This document shows, piece by piece, positions 25,830 to 39,000 of a stretch of 64,000 bases of DNA. Under the pieces are notes generated by a model, which worked only from the letters and a program-made list of their open reading frames with translations, searched no databases and was not told where the DNA came from. This DNA is from Desmodesmus armatus. Its lineage: Eukaryota > Chlorophyta > Chlorophyceae > Sphaeropleales > Scenedesmaceae. The position numbers and the translations under genes are program-made. Each line of letters begins with the position of its first letter. Position 1 is the stretch's first letter. The stretch lies in the NCBI GenBank assembly GCA_007449985.2, contig VIIQ02000703.1:310001-374000 (forward strand), given 5' to 3'.

Positions 25830-26272
25830 GCAGCAAGGGAGGCAGCAGCAAGGGAGGAAGCAGCCAGGGAGGAAGCGGCAGAAAAGGAAGCAGCAAGGGC
25901 GGCAGCAGCAAGGGCGGCAGCAAGAGAGCAGGCAGCAAGGGAAGCAGCAGCAAGGGAGGCAGCAGCAAGGGAGGAGGCAGCAGCAAGGGCGGCAGCAGGA
26001 GAGCAGGCAGCAAGGGAAGCAGCTGCAAGGGATGCAGCAGCAAGGGAGGAGGCAGCAGCAAGGGCGGCAGCAGGAGAGCAGACAGCAAGGGAGGAGGCAG
26101 CAGTAAGGGATGCAGCAGCAAGGGAAGCAGCCGCAAGGGAGGCAACAGCAAGGGAGGAGGCAGCAGCAAGGGATGCAGCAGCAAGGGCGGATGCAGCAGC
26201 AAGGGAGGCAGCAGCAAGGGAAGCAGCAGCGAGGGAAGCAGCAGCAAGGGAGGAAGCAGCAAGGGAGGTAGA
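25830..26272 (+). repeat. Degenerate 15-base coding repeat (Ala-Arg-Glu-rich helix)
   Basis: Imperfect repeats of about 15 bases with core GCAAGGGAGG encode some 140 residues of A/R/E pattern such as AREAAAREEAAREE. Regularly alternating charges suggest a long single alpha-helix or coiled coil. Present only in member A, between its middle domain and first C-module. Confidence 0.8.
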
Positions 26273-28648
26273 GGATCACCAGGGTACTGCAGGCGATGAG
26301 CAGGAGCCAGCAGCAGGCGGTGGTGCTGGTGCTGGTGTTGGTGCTGCTGCCGGTACTGCCCACCCTGCTGCAGCCTGGGCCGCAGCACTTGCTACTGAAG
26401 CTGGTGTGGGCGTAGGCGCTGGCACAAGCCTTGTGCTTGCCCTGTCACCCCCAAGCGCCAATGCATGGTTTGCGTTGATGCAGCTGTGCATCAAGCTGGA
26501 GCTGGCAAACACCCAGGATCTGGTAGAGCAGCTGATTGACGCTAAGCGCCACCTCAGGTCGCCAGCTGGACAGGGGCAGCGGCAGGCCTTCTGGGAAGAG
26601 TATGCGGTGAGTGGAGAGTGGTGCTGATAGCTGGCTGTGACAGAGCCGTCGGCCGTCTTCCACAAGCAGACACGTATATGAAGTGCATGTACACTCCAGG
26701 TCAACTAAAGCCATGCCGCAGTAGACGATCTCATGTGTGTGGGTACACCGACCTTTGAAAAAGGAGCAATTTAGAAAACCTACCCAGAACCACTGAGAAT
26801 TGTTGAGCATCAGCGCAGGCTCTGGAAGTCGGCAGACCTGCGAGCGATCGCCTGACCAAAGCTGAATTAGGCCGTGAAGAGCCACAAGCATTGACCGGCA
26901 GCACAGCATCATGGTGGTATCAACACTACGGTTGGCTGTGTTGACTGCGCACGTGTGCAGACTTGTACCGCACTGCTGCATAACAGCCACATACTTCTGC
27001 CCTGCTGCTGCAATTTCTCGATTTTGTGAGGCAGCTGATGCAGCAGGAAGACCCCAGGTGCAAAACCTTCCTCGCCAAAAAGCTCGGAGATCTCCTGAGG
27101 CGTGTGCGGCCCTGTCAAGAAAGCTCACCAGCTGCTTGTGGCACAGCTGCTGCGCCTGCCACAGGCCCTACCACCTCAGCTGCTGCCACTGCTGCAGCCG
27201 CAGCCATTGGCAGCACTTCACCTGCTACTGCCGCTGCCACAGCACAGGCTGCTGGCACTGGTGTGGGCGCTGGCGCTGGCACAAGCCCTCAAGTTGTGCA
27301 GGCCCCTTCCCTCCCAGGTTTCCGTGAAGTGTGGGTGTTGCTGCAGCTGTGCACCACCATGGAGCAGGTTGAGCAGTTGGACATCGCTATGCACCACCTC
27401 AAGTCGGCTCCCGGACACAGCCAGCTGCAGGCCTTCTGGGAAGAGTGTGCGGTGAGTCACGGGTTGTTCTGATGGCGGGCTGTGACGAGCCTTCTCACAA
27501 GGTAGCACTGCAAAGCCCCCTAAATGTGTTATTTTCTGATTGTGTCAGGGCACACGTTGTCTTGTATATCGCACTCATTTGACCAGATGTCGATGCGAAG
27601 CAAAGATCACAGTGGTTTCGCACATACTTGACGTGACTGATCAGGCAGCATGCACAGTTTGAAGGTGGCAGCCTTGTCATGCCGTACATGTGTGTGTTGC
27701 CGAAATAGCAGTACTGTCAGCTCAGCAGTTCAGCTGTGCACTAGCAGCAGTTGTGAAGCCAGTGTCCAACTGTGGTGAAGAAGCAGCAGGAATAAGTGTT
27801 GTTGGTTGCTTCATGCATTGATTCAGTGTTGTAGCAGCTTGCAGCATGGTCGCCTGTCGAGTTGTGCTGCTTCAGTCAAACAAAACCGCGAGTGACACTG
27901 GGTTCAGCGTGCTGTTCTTGCTTCAAAAGGTTTGCCAACGCGGTAACGCGTTGGCCGGTGTTTGGATGCTGTCTGTAGCTTGCTATCGCACTCAGCGGTT
28001 GTCAAGTCCAGTTGTTCTGCAGCTGGAGCCTCAGAGCAGCAGTCGCTGTGTGGTAGAGTCTGTCTGTGCGTCGCTGTAATCCCGTGTTCTCTCAAGTGCA
28101 ATCTTTGGTCAGTGTCTTCTTGGTCAGTGTCTGGTCAGTGTCTTCTTCTACTGGAGCTACGCATTATCGCGGGCCCACTCAGGTCAGAGTCTGTCAGGTC
28201 AGGTCGGTTTCTCTCAGCTGTGTTCTAACAGCTCAACTGTGCTTCTTACACAGTTTACACTCTCACAAAGACATTTGCCCAGCAGACAGCTTGCCCTGAG
28301 GCCGCAGCAGTTCAGACTACCGAGCCCACCATCTCTTTTTCTGGTCTCATCTGGTCCCATCCGCACACTCTCGTGCGCAGTGTCAGTTTGCTTGTTGCAG
28401 TAGCATTATCAGCTGCAATTAAAGCAGTTGCGCAGGCGTCAGCATCACTCAGCGCCTTGCGATTTCATCTGGTCCCAGTCGGTCACAGATAACGTGGTCA
28501 CAAGCAAGTGGTCCCAGTTGTGTGGAGCAATTGGACACAGTTTGCAGCAAGTGGATTGCTGTTTGCTTGCACATATCAGCAGTTGTCAGTGGCAATTGGC
28601 CAGTCTTGTTCTTACACTCTCTCTCTTGTTGCTGTTACCATGGTGTGG

Positions 28649-28963
<315 letters not shown>

Positions 28964-29599
28964 TTGCATCGCCCAACGCAGGTTCCCTGCTCAGTTTGAG
29001 TGGCCCCTGTTCTTATAGGGAAGCTACAGCCTGGTAGCATCTTCTCCCCTTCCCGACCGTCCATCCAAACACCGGCCCTGCTCACTACTGCTGTGTAGTG
29101 TATGTCCTCGGCAGTGACAGCTAATTGCGCACGACAGCCTCTCCGCCTTCTGCATCACAACGCGATCAATGCACTTTGCAACTGTGCACAGTTGGCCGTT
29201 TCCCACACTGCTGTGTCACACTTACCGCCGCTGCTGTTGCTGTCCTGCTGCTTCCCTGCTGCTGCTGCTGCTGCTGCTGCTGCAGTTCATCCACCCTGTA
29301 CTAGTGCCGGCGAGGCATGTGAACGAGGTGTGGCGCAAAAACTACCTCGCCAACAGGCTCCAGGATCTCCTGAGGCATGTGCAGCCCCCTCAGGGAAGTT
29401 CACCGTGAACTTCAAGGCTTGAACAGCATGCTCAAGCTCATGTATGCCTTTGAGTGGAGCTAGCAGCGGAGGTCTGCAAGCCAGACACTGTATGATATTG
29501 CAAGCGCTGGGCAGCTGTGTTCACCATCCTGCCATGATGTCACCATGGCAGGGTTTCAGTGACAGCAGTCCAGGTTGCATGTGGGTTTGGGAAGTGTTG

Positions 29600-30100
29600 G
29601 TGCGTGTGTTATGAAGCTTGGGCATGCTGGGTGGTTATTGGTGTGCAGCGGATGATGTGGACAGGGCTGCATGGTTGTGGTTGACACGCATGCTGCTGTC
29701 GGAGAGCTTGAATGCATGCATCGAAGCCCAGGCATGCTGGGTGATGTTTGGTTGCAGGTGCCACCAGTGGATGACGGGCTCAGGGCAGCATGGAAGTAAT
29801 CTGTTGTCGGGGAGTTTGGGTGCATCCCTTGAAGCGTTGGCATGCTGGGTGGTGATTTGTGTGCAGGCGTATAGCATGCTAGGGACAGGACAGCATGCTT
29901 GTAGTCAACACGCATGCTGCCAGCAGTGTCAGAGCCGGCTTGGATGCATGCCTTGAAGGCTAGGCATGCTGGGTGGTGATTTGTGTGCGGGTGGAAGCGT
30001 GTTGGGGACAGGGCAGCGTCGTTGAAATTTGGGGACACGTTTGCTGCTGTTGGACAGCTTGGGTGCATGCCTTGGAGCCTCGTCCTGCCAGCAGTGCTGG
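29600..30100. repeat. Minisatellite of ~110-base units
   Basis: GGCATGCTGGGT recurs at 29621, 29731, 29839 and 29963, embedded in longer similar segments (each with a TGCATGCCTTGAAG-like box upstream). This gives four or more diverged units of about 108-124 bases downstream of member A. Confidence 0.7.
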
Positions 30101-31595
30101 CTGGTGATTCGGGCGCATGCAAACCTGAACTGCTTGTGGCAAAGCGGCCAATTACGGCAGCAGGTGGTGGGTGTGTCAGGCTGGGGGCACACCTGGTATG
30201 CCCACTTTCAGCTGCCGGGTCTGCTTGAAGCCTGCTGTGTTGTGGTCTCCTCTGCGGCCCTGCTAGCAAAATTCACAGTGGTGTTGCATGCCATCACGTC
30301 AAGCTGGCAGCTGAGTGCTGCAACTTGCAGCGCTTGAATCGAGCCTGCAACGGATACAGCAAGCGCTAGACGGTTGTGTTCAGCACCATGCTGCCACTGG
30401 CATTGCACCGTTGGCCCGACAAATGTTGTTGTGTGCCTGTTGAGTGTGCTGTGAAGCAGTCCAAGTTATCTACCACATGCTGGGTGCATTGGGGGAGAAG
30501 TGATATGTTAGGCCCCTACATGTCCACAGTTGCGCAGTTTCAGTGCTGGAGGCCAGCATTGGTTGGATAGCACCAACAAATACTTGTTGCCTGGGCTGCA
30601 TGCCATGTGAGCAGGAGGGGGGTTTGTACTCAAGTTGAGTTGTTGTACTGTGAGGTCACATTGGTGCACGCTTGGAGTCTTTTGGGTGCAACAGCCAGCA
30701 GTCAGTGCCAGCTGCCACGGCACAAGAGTGAGAGGTAGACTCCACCAGGTGCAGTGTGAAGTGGTGCTGACAAGGAGCCTTGCTTACTCTCAGATGGTGA
30801 TCATCATCCTGAGGGTCGGGATGCCATCAAACCAGAAGTACATCAATCGGTGTCACAAGTTGTACAAATGTAACAGTACAGTACACTACGTTAAACTACT
30901 GAGTGCCGACGTCATATCACAAGCAGTACCAGCAGGTGAAAGGTGTGAAAATGTTGGGTTGGCTGTAAGTATTTGATCAAGCAAGGAGGTAGGTGCCTGT
31001 GTCACCTGCCTGCATGGGAAAGGGCACCACCTCAGCTGGGCAGGCCTGCATGTTTGCATCTTCAGCTGACTACAGTGGCCAATCACAACATCTAGCACTT
31101 ACAGCTGTAGATGATGAAAGACGCATGATGGGCAACCAAGTCTGATCATCTAAACCCCAACCTGTCAGGCCCCAACACAGAGGCGCAGCGTATCCTGTTG
31201 CAACATGTTCATCATTTCAAGGGAGGTTCTGCAGTCACACCGGGGTTCCTGCAGTTTGTGCCTTACACAGCAGATCTGTGGGATCTAGATCCCATTCCCA
31301 ACTCGTGCTTGTAGTCATCAGTGCCCCAACTTGCCTGGTACTGGCCTCAATACGTGATACACACATTAGGTATTGTTTCTGATAACCTCGTTTGAGCAGT
31401 TGGGGTCAATGCGTGTCTTGCAAGCCACAACCTGTTTGCGCCTTGGTCAGGGACTGCAACGCCGTAGGGGCTCGTTTCAACCTCTGCCATACCTTGAATA
31501 TATCTTTGCGTTTGACGTGCTGCTCGTGCTTCATCAGCTTGCGATGTGCCCTCTGCTGTGCGTGCTGTGGCTGCTGCAGATCCCACAGGACGCAA
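30101..31595 (+). other. Intergenic region between family members A and B
   Basis: No gene recognised. From about 31300 it contains the upstream block shared with members C and D (CTTGTAGTCA...AGTGCCCCAACTTG), and just before the start codon the shared sequence GCGATGTGCCCTCTGCTGTG ending in a CTGCAG acceptor. A 5' untranslated exon is therefore likely. Confidence 0.4.
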
Positions 31596-34500
31596 ATGCA
31601 GCCTCCAGGGGCCTCCAGGGTGATAGTTTATGCAGATGTCTGGACAGCTGTTAAGATTCTCCACCCAGACAAGTTTAGTGACGTCCTGACTCCCCTCAAT
31701 CAGATTGCCACAGCTCTTCTGGGCTTGGAGAAGAGGTCTGTAAGAGACGCCACCCCAGTGGCGGTGCTGCTGCAGCAGGTGGAACCCTACATGCCGTACC
31801 TGCAGGGCAGAGTCGACAGCGGCGAAGTGGATGTAGACACAGCAGTAGGGTACATAGACAGGATGTTGAGGCTCCTGGACAACCCCGATTACAGGGTCAG
31901 CAGTGCCATATCCTCACAGCGGCTGCTGCAGGTGAAATCAGCTTTGCAACAGCAAAAGGACCACTTCAAGGGCACAGCACCAGCAGCACCAACACCGGCA
32001 CCGCCACCACCGGCACTGCCAGCAGCGGCGGCAGCAGCAGCAGCACCGGCAGCACCCCTGCAGCAGCCAATGCGCCCACGAAAGCGCAAGTAGCGTCCAC
32101 TGAACCCCTCAGCTGCCGCCAGCAACGGCAGCAGCAGTGCTGACTCTGACAGTGACGATGACTATGTCGACAGCGGCCCTGCTCAGAGGACGCGGCAGCC
32201 GCGGCCAGCAGCAGCAGCAGAGTCACTCTTCTGCTCCTCCCCTGCAGCAGCAGCAGGCCCTGCTTCCAAACGGCGCAGGGCAGGGCGGGGACGTGCAACG
32301 GCAGCAGCAGCAGCAGCAGGGTCAGGGGCGCACACCAGCGAGGTGGATCTGGACCCAGCCAAGTTTGATGTGGCTGCCCTCAGGAGGGTGATCAAGCAGA
32401 AGGTGCAGGTCAAGGCAGCATCCATCGAGTGGATGGCAGCTATAGCAGCCCTGCCAGTTCTGGCAAACGGGAGCAGTGATGGCCAGGGGGTGCTGATTAC
32501 TGAGCTGCCACAGCACCTGCAGGGCATTCTGGACCTCTGGGGCCAGGGCGAGTCTGGCAAGGGCAGCATCAGCCTCAGGACAGGCCCCAAGTACTGCCGC
32601 TACCTGTGCAAGGTGCTGGATATGTCTGAGGTGCAGCAGGTGCTGGGGGAGCAGCAGGTGCAGCAGATGAAGCAGCAGGTGAGTGTGTGTATATCTGGTA
32701 CAAAGAATTCCTGTCTGGGTCTTGTTAGGAACCTTCATCGGATGATTGTGAATGTATGTGAGAGGTTCTCAAAGCAATGCATCACACACTCAATTGGGGT
32801 GCATGTTGGTAAGCTTGAAGAGCATATTTTGGTCTTCCATCAGAGCCAACTAGATGCCATCAGAAAAGTTTTCGCGCACCACCACCGCTGCGCACCATCA
32901 CGCGGCATCCGCCGCCCAAAGTTTTCTGGGCTTCACACTATAGGTGCAGGTGCAGCAGGTGGAGCAGCATGTGCGCTTTGGTAGTTAGAATCTCCCTCTG
33001 AGATGAAAGATTGGACATGCATTTCCGCCATGCGGCCGTGATGGTATATCACCCACATGGATTGGCATGTTGCCTGTGCAACTCAGTGGGTCTCAGGCTC
33101 AAAGAGGCTCTTCGAGCTCAGTACTCACACTTTTGTCCACAATGTGTGTGACATTCGTGCTCGTACGCAGGTGACAGCCGCAAAGGAGGACCTCAGACTG
33201 GCAGCAAAGGCAGCAGGGGCGGCAGGGGAGGAGCAGGAGGAGGAGCCTTCAGGCGGGGAGGAGGATGGGGAGGGGCAGCAGCCCTCAGGCGGGGAGGAGG
33301 AGGGCGAGCAGCCAATGGGCGGGGAGGAGGGGCAGCCATCAGGCGCGGAGGAGCCAGCAGCTGCAGCCCATTCTCAACACGGCACCGTGCCATCAGATGG
33401 TCAGGGTGCTGCTGCAGCAGGAACACCAACAGCCTCACGTCAGCAGCAGGTGCAGCAGATGGAGGCAGCAGGGGAGGAGGGAGAGGATGAGGAGGTGGGC
33501 GGGGAGATGGCAGCAGCAGCAGCAGTAGGTACCACGAGCAGTGCTGGCCCCTCTGAAGGCGGCACTGATGGTCAGGGTGCTGCAGCAGCAGGAGCACAAG
33601 CCACAGCCTCACGTCAGCAGCAGGCAGCAGCAGCAACACCAGTAGCGGTGTCACTGCAGAGGGGGCCACTTATGGCTGGGAGGCTATCGCAGCTGCCGTC
33701 GCTGCGGTTGCCGTCGCAACAGCAGCTGCAACAGCAGCTGCTGCTGATGCAAAACAGAGCGCCACCCCTAACACAGCTGCCCCCTGGGCCAGCTGCGGCT
33801 GCAGCCGCTCTACCAAACCCAGCAGCAGTTGCTCGTCTTGTTCCTGCCGCCCGTTGCACCGCTGCCATGGTTGCCGCAGCTGCTCCACAGACGGCTGCTG
33901 GTGCCGTCCCAGCAGCCACAGCCGCACAAGCAGCCTCCCCAGCTACCCCACCCGCAGCAGCTGGCACAGGTGCCGCCGTCACAGCTGCCACACCTGCTGC
34001 TGCTGCAGCATCCACATCAGCACCCACACCTGCACTCACCCCTGCTGCAGCAGCGCCGGCCACTGCAGCAGCCACAGCAGCAGCCCCAGGTGCCGGCCGT
34101 GCTGCTACAGCTGCCCCTATGACAGTGACACCTGCTGCAGCGCCTCCCACACCAGCTCCTGCAGCCTCAGCAGCGCCGGCCACACCAGCAGCCACAGCCG
34201 CCGGCCCTGCTGCCACAGCTGCTCCTACCGCTGTGACACCTGCTGCAGCAGCAGCGCCCACACCAGCAGCCACAGCAGCAGCTGTGGGCCCTGCTGGCGT
34301 CGTGGTGAAGCCAGGCTCAGGCCCTGCCTTGGCTGATGCGCTGCGGTCTGCCCAGGGTGTCCTGCTGCCTCTGTGCAGTACCCTTGACTCCATAGAGCAG
34401 CTGGGCGATGCCATGGACCACCTCAAGTCACCAGAGGGGCACCAGCAGCTGCAGATCTTCTGGGATGAGTATGAGGTGATCACCCACACGAGGGGGGACG

Positions 34501-34798
34501 GGCTGTGACAGGATGCTTTCACACACCATTCATGTCATCAGCACGGCCACCGTGCACATGGCTTCATCACTTAATTGACAACTAATGCTAGAGTCACTTC
34601 CAGTTTTGGAAACCCTTCCTCGGCACTCGGCAGCAAGCACAGGTTGACAAGGGTTATCAGCACATGATATCAGCATCCATCCATTTAGCACGCGGTGGGG
34701 CAATTGGTTTAGCATCCTGTGCTACAGCTACTAGCTAGTAGTGCAGTCTGCACTGCAGCAGACGGTATGATATCACGGCTACGGCTGGTTAGCCCACA

Positions 34799-34829
<31 letters not shown>

Positions 34830-34985
34830 GCTGCTGCTCCTGCTGGCCTGCAGTTCATCGACTGTGCGCTGCAGCTGCGAGTGAGTGAGGAGGGGGAGGT
34901 GGCAAAGCGGGATGCACTGCTCGCCAAGAGGCTCAGGAAGCTGCTGGACAGGGTGACACCACGGCAGTCAACAGGCTGGCAGTGA
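31596..34985 (+). pseudogene. Tandem family member B (uncharacterised; premature TAG)
   Basis: Start ATG 31596 follows the acceptor shared by members B-D. Exons 31596-32678, 33171-34475 and 34854-34985 join in phase. The N-domain (to ~31970) includes VYADVWTAVKILHPDKF and TAVGYIDRMLRLL. In the basic motif KRKQR the CAG codon is TAG (32091-32093), yet the frame stays open through the Asp/Ser patch, the middle domain (RRVIKQKVQVKAASIEWM, TGPKYCRYLCKVL) and the whole second exon. The second exon begins acidic, then turns Ala/Pro/Gln-rich, and ends in the C-module (RSAQGVLLPLC, IEQLGDAMDHLKS, FWDEYE). The last exon encodes LLAKRLRKLLDRV. Relative to C and D the stop codon after PxQ is TCA, adding five residues before TGA. 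It is either a young nonsense allele or a readthrough gene; function unknown. Confidence 0.6.
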
Positions 34986-35499
34986 AGCAGCTCGCGTGCA
35001 TGTGACGCAGACTGCAGATTGCTGTGTGGAGCAGCTGGTTGTGTGAGCAGTTGATGTGTTGTTATGGAGCTGCCATCATGCTGTCTGCTCAGCATGGTTG
35101 TTGTTGTAGGGATGCAAGGGGTGGCATAGGTGTCTCAGGGACCTTGCAGGGTTTGGGGGGCTGCGGGGAGTGTATGCCGCATACAGGGCTGCTAATGCAT
35201 TTGAGGCATGGGAGTCCTATAGCTATGTCACTCTAAGCAATGGCGTACCACAACTGGTAGTGCTGCTTTTGTTTTGTACAGTGGCTGGAGTCAGTTGCAG
35301 CATAGCTGCTTGCTTACTCCTTTGTAACATATTTTTGTTCCTGCTGGCGTGTCGTGCTTGCGCTAGTTGGTGTTAGTGCGGCTGCATAACAAGCACTGGG
35401 CTGTTTCCGCATGTTGGCAACACCTCAGCTCGCTGCTTCATCTCCTGGCTGTGGTGGTCATGGTGCGTTTCAGGGGCTTTCTGTCTGGGGGGTGCAGCA

Positions 35500-36056
35500 T
35501 GATCAACAGCTTGCTGAGTGCCTTATGACAGCTGGGGGTAAGCTGGCATGGTGCTGGTGTTTTTGGTTGTGTGTGGTTCAGGGGTGCCCCTGATGTACAG
35601 TCCCGCTAGTAGGTAAGGTGCCAGCCTGGAAACCTAGGACTAAAACCCCACCTGCCAAAACAGAGACGCAACGTTTCCCTGTTTGCAACCTGTTATTTTG
35701 TAGAGAAAGCTTATGCAGGAACGCTGGGTGTTCTACAAGTTCTGCAACATATACAACAGGTTCGATCCCAGCTTGTGCTTGTAGTCACAGTGCCCCAACT
35801 TGTCTTGGACGGGATCCAACAACTACTACACAACCCAGGTAATAACCAGGGATACCGCTTCCCAGCAGCAGAGGTCAATGCGTGCACCCTTGAACAACAT
35901 TGCCCCTTGTGGGTAACTGGTGTGCTGCAGAGCCTCGATCCAGCCTCGGATATGCCGTGGAAGTCTGCTGGTGGTACGCTGCGCTGATGCCTCCTGCGAT
36001 TGCGATGTGCCCTCTGCTGTGCGTGCTGTGGCTGCTGCAGTTGCCCTAGGACCAAA
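35500..36056 (+). repeat. Conserved upstream block of family member C
   Basis: Strongly similar to 39770-40332 before member D and, in part, to 31300-31595 before member B. Shared landmarks include GACAGCTGGGGG, GGTGCCAGCCTGGAAACCTA, TGGACGGGATCCAACAACTA and GCGATGTGCCCTCTGCTGTG with its CTGCAG acceptor. It marks the left edge of a ~4.2 kb tandem unit and probably carries promoter and 5' untranslated exons. Confidence 0.75.
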
Positions 36057-39000
36057 ATGCAGCCTGCACCAGCGCACCAGCAGCGTCTGACGCTAGGAGA
36101 ACTCAGGCATAGCATCAAAAGCGCCAAGGACAACCCCAAAGCGGCCTGTTATGCGGTGACGCCCCTCAACCAGATTGCAGAGGAAGTGATGGGGCTGGGG
36201 GCCACTGCCAGGGACAGCACCAAGGTGGCAGTGCTGCTGCAGCAGTTGGATTCCTACATCGATTACCTCACAAACAGAGTCAGCAGCGGCACTATGGCCT
36301 TGAAGACAGCACAGGGGCACATAGGCAGGCTGAAGAGGACCCTGCCGATGCTGCGAGGCATCCTGCCAGAACAGCAGCTGGAGCAGTACTGCATCACTCT
36401 GGATGAGGCCACAGAGCAGTTCAAAACTTCACCAGCACCTGCAGCACCTGCAGCAGCAGCAGCAGGACCCCTGCAGCAGCGGCCGCGGTCAGCCCCACGC
36501 AAGCGCAAGCAGCCTCCACTCCACCCCTCAGTCGCTGGCAGCAACGGCAGCAGCAGCAATGCTGACTCTGACAGTGACGACGACTATGTCGACAGCGGCC
36601 CTGCTCAGAGGACGCGGCAGCGGCGGCCAGCAGCAGCAGCAGAGTCACTCTTCTGCCCCTCACCTGCAGCAGCAGCAGCAGCAGGCCCTGCACCCAAACG
36701 GCGCAGGGCAGGGCGGGGATGTGCAGCGGCAGCAGCAGCAGCAGGGCCAGGAGCGCACAGCAGCGAGGTGAATCCAGCCACCTTTGATGTGGCTGCCCTC
36801 AGGAGGGTGATCAAGCAGAAGGTGCAGGTCAAGGCAGCATCCATCGAGTGGATGGCAGCTATAGCAGCCCTGCCAGTGCTGGCAAACGGGAGTAGTGATG
36901 GCAAGGGGGTGCTGGTCACAGAGCTTCCAAAGCACCTGCAGGGCATGCTGGACCTCTGGAGTGAGGGACAGTCTGGCAAGGGCAGCATCAGCCTCAGGAC
37001 AGGCCCCAAGTACTGCCGCTATCTTGGCAAGGTGCTGGATATATATGTCAGAGGTGCAGCAGGTGCTGGGGAGCAGCAGGTGCAGCAGATGAAGGAGCAG
37101 GTGAGCGTTGGTCTCTCTGGTTGAAACTTCCCGAACATTGTGTACATGATCATCATATGTGGTTCTGGTTTGGAATCGTCATGAGCTGTGAATTTTATGA
37201 GAGGCTTCCAAATCCATGTGTGCTTCACACTGAAATTCAGCCATGCAGGTGCAGCAGGTGGAGCAGCATGTGCGCTGTGGTGGTTGCAGTTTCCCTTGCC
37301 ATACGACTAAATTATGGGCATGCATGGCCGCCAAGCGGCCGTTATGGCATATCACCCACTTGGTTTGCATGTTGACTGTGCCACTCAGTGGCTCTGAGGC
37401 TCAACATGAGGTCTTTGAGCTCAGTACTCACACTTTTGTCCACAATATGTGTTGAAACTGTGTGCTCGTACGCAGGTGACAGCTGCAAAGCAGGACCTCA
37501 CACTGGCAGCAAAGGCAGCAGGGACGGCAGGGGAGGAGGAGGAGGAGGGCCAGCGTTCAGGCGGGGAGGGGGAGCAGTCATCAGGCAGTGAGGAGGAGGG
37601 GGAGGGGCAGCAGCCCTCAGGCGGGGGGGAGGAGGGCGAGGGCGAGCAGCCAATGGGCGGGGAGGAGGGGCAGCCATCAGGCGCGGAGGAGGACGGGCAG
37701 GAGGAGGAGCAGCTTTCCGGCGGGGATGAGCCACCAGTCGCAGCCCCTTCTCAACGCGGCACCGTGCCATCGGATGATCAGGGTGCTGCAGCAGCAGGAA
37801 CACTAACAGCCTCGGGTCAGCAGCAGGTGCAGCAGATGGAGGCAGCAGGGGAGGAGGGGGAGGGAGAGGAGGAGGAGGTGGGCGGGGAGATGGCAGCAGC
37901 AGCAGCAGTAGGTGCCACCAGCAGTGCTGGCCCCTGTGAGGGCCGCACTGATGGTCAGGGTGCTGCAGCAGTCTCACATCAGCAGCGGGCAGCAGCAGCA
38001 ACGCCAGTAGCGGTGCCACTGCAGAGGGGGCCACCTATGGCTGGGAGGCTATCGCAGCTGCCGTTGCTGCGGTTGCCGACGCAACAGCTGGTCCGTCTGG
38101 TTCCTGCTGCCCATTTCACCACTCTGGTTCCTGCTGCCCGTTTCACCACTGCCATGGTTGCCGCTGCTGCTCCACAAACGGCTGCTGGTGACGTCCCAGC
38201 AGCCACAGCCGCACAAGCAGCCACCCCAGCCGCCCGACCCGCAGCAGCTGCCACACCCGCTGCAGCAGCAGCATCCACATCAGCACTCACACCTGCACTC
38301 ACGCCTGCTGCAGCAGCGCCGGGCACATCAGCAGCCCCAGCAGCAGCCCCAGGTGCCGGCCGTGCTACCACAGCTGCCCATACTGCAGCGCTACCTGCTG
38401 CAGCGCCTCCCACACCAGCACCTGCAGCCTCAGCAGGGCCGGCCACACCAGCAGCCACAGCAGCAGCCACAGCAGCAGCCACAGCTGGCCATGCTGCAGC
38501 GACACCTCCCACCCCAGCACCCGCAGCCTCAACCCCAGCTTCCGGCCATGCCGCGGTTGCCGATGCAGCTGGGACGGCTGCAGCAGCAGCAGCGTCCACA
38601 CTAGCACTAACAGCAGCAGCCACAGCAGCCGGTCCTGCTGCCACAGCTGCCCCTATGACAGTGAAACCTGCTGCAGCGCCTCCCACACCAGCACCTGCAG
38701 CCTCAGCAGCGCCGGCCGCACCAGCAGCCACAGCTGCCGGCCTTGCTGCCACAGCTGCTCCTGCCGCTGTGACACCTGCTGCAGCAGCAGCGCCCACAGC
38801 AGCAGCCGAAGCAGCAGCTGTCGGCCCTGCTGGTGTCGGGGTGAAGCCAGGCGCAGGCCCCGCCCTGGCTGAGTCACTGCGGTCTGCCCAAGGCGTCCTG
38901 CTGCCTCTGTGCAGGACCCTTGACACCATAGAGCAGCTGGGTGATGCCATGGACCACCTCAAGTCACAGGAGGGGCACCAGCAGCTGCAGACTTTCTGGG

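Noticed and set aside
25488..26388. Long minus-strand open frames rich in Leu/Pro/Cys opposite the A-R-E repeat
   Set aside because: They are shadows of the plus-strand coding repeat; composition is repeat-driven.
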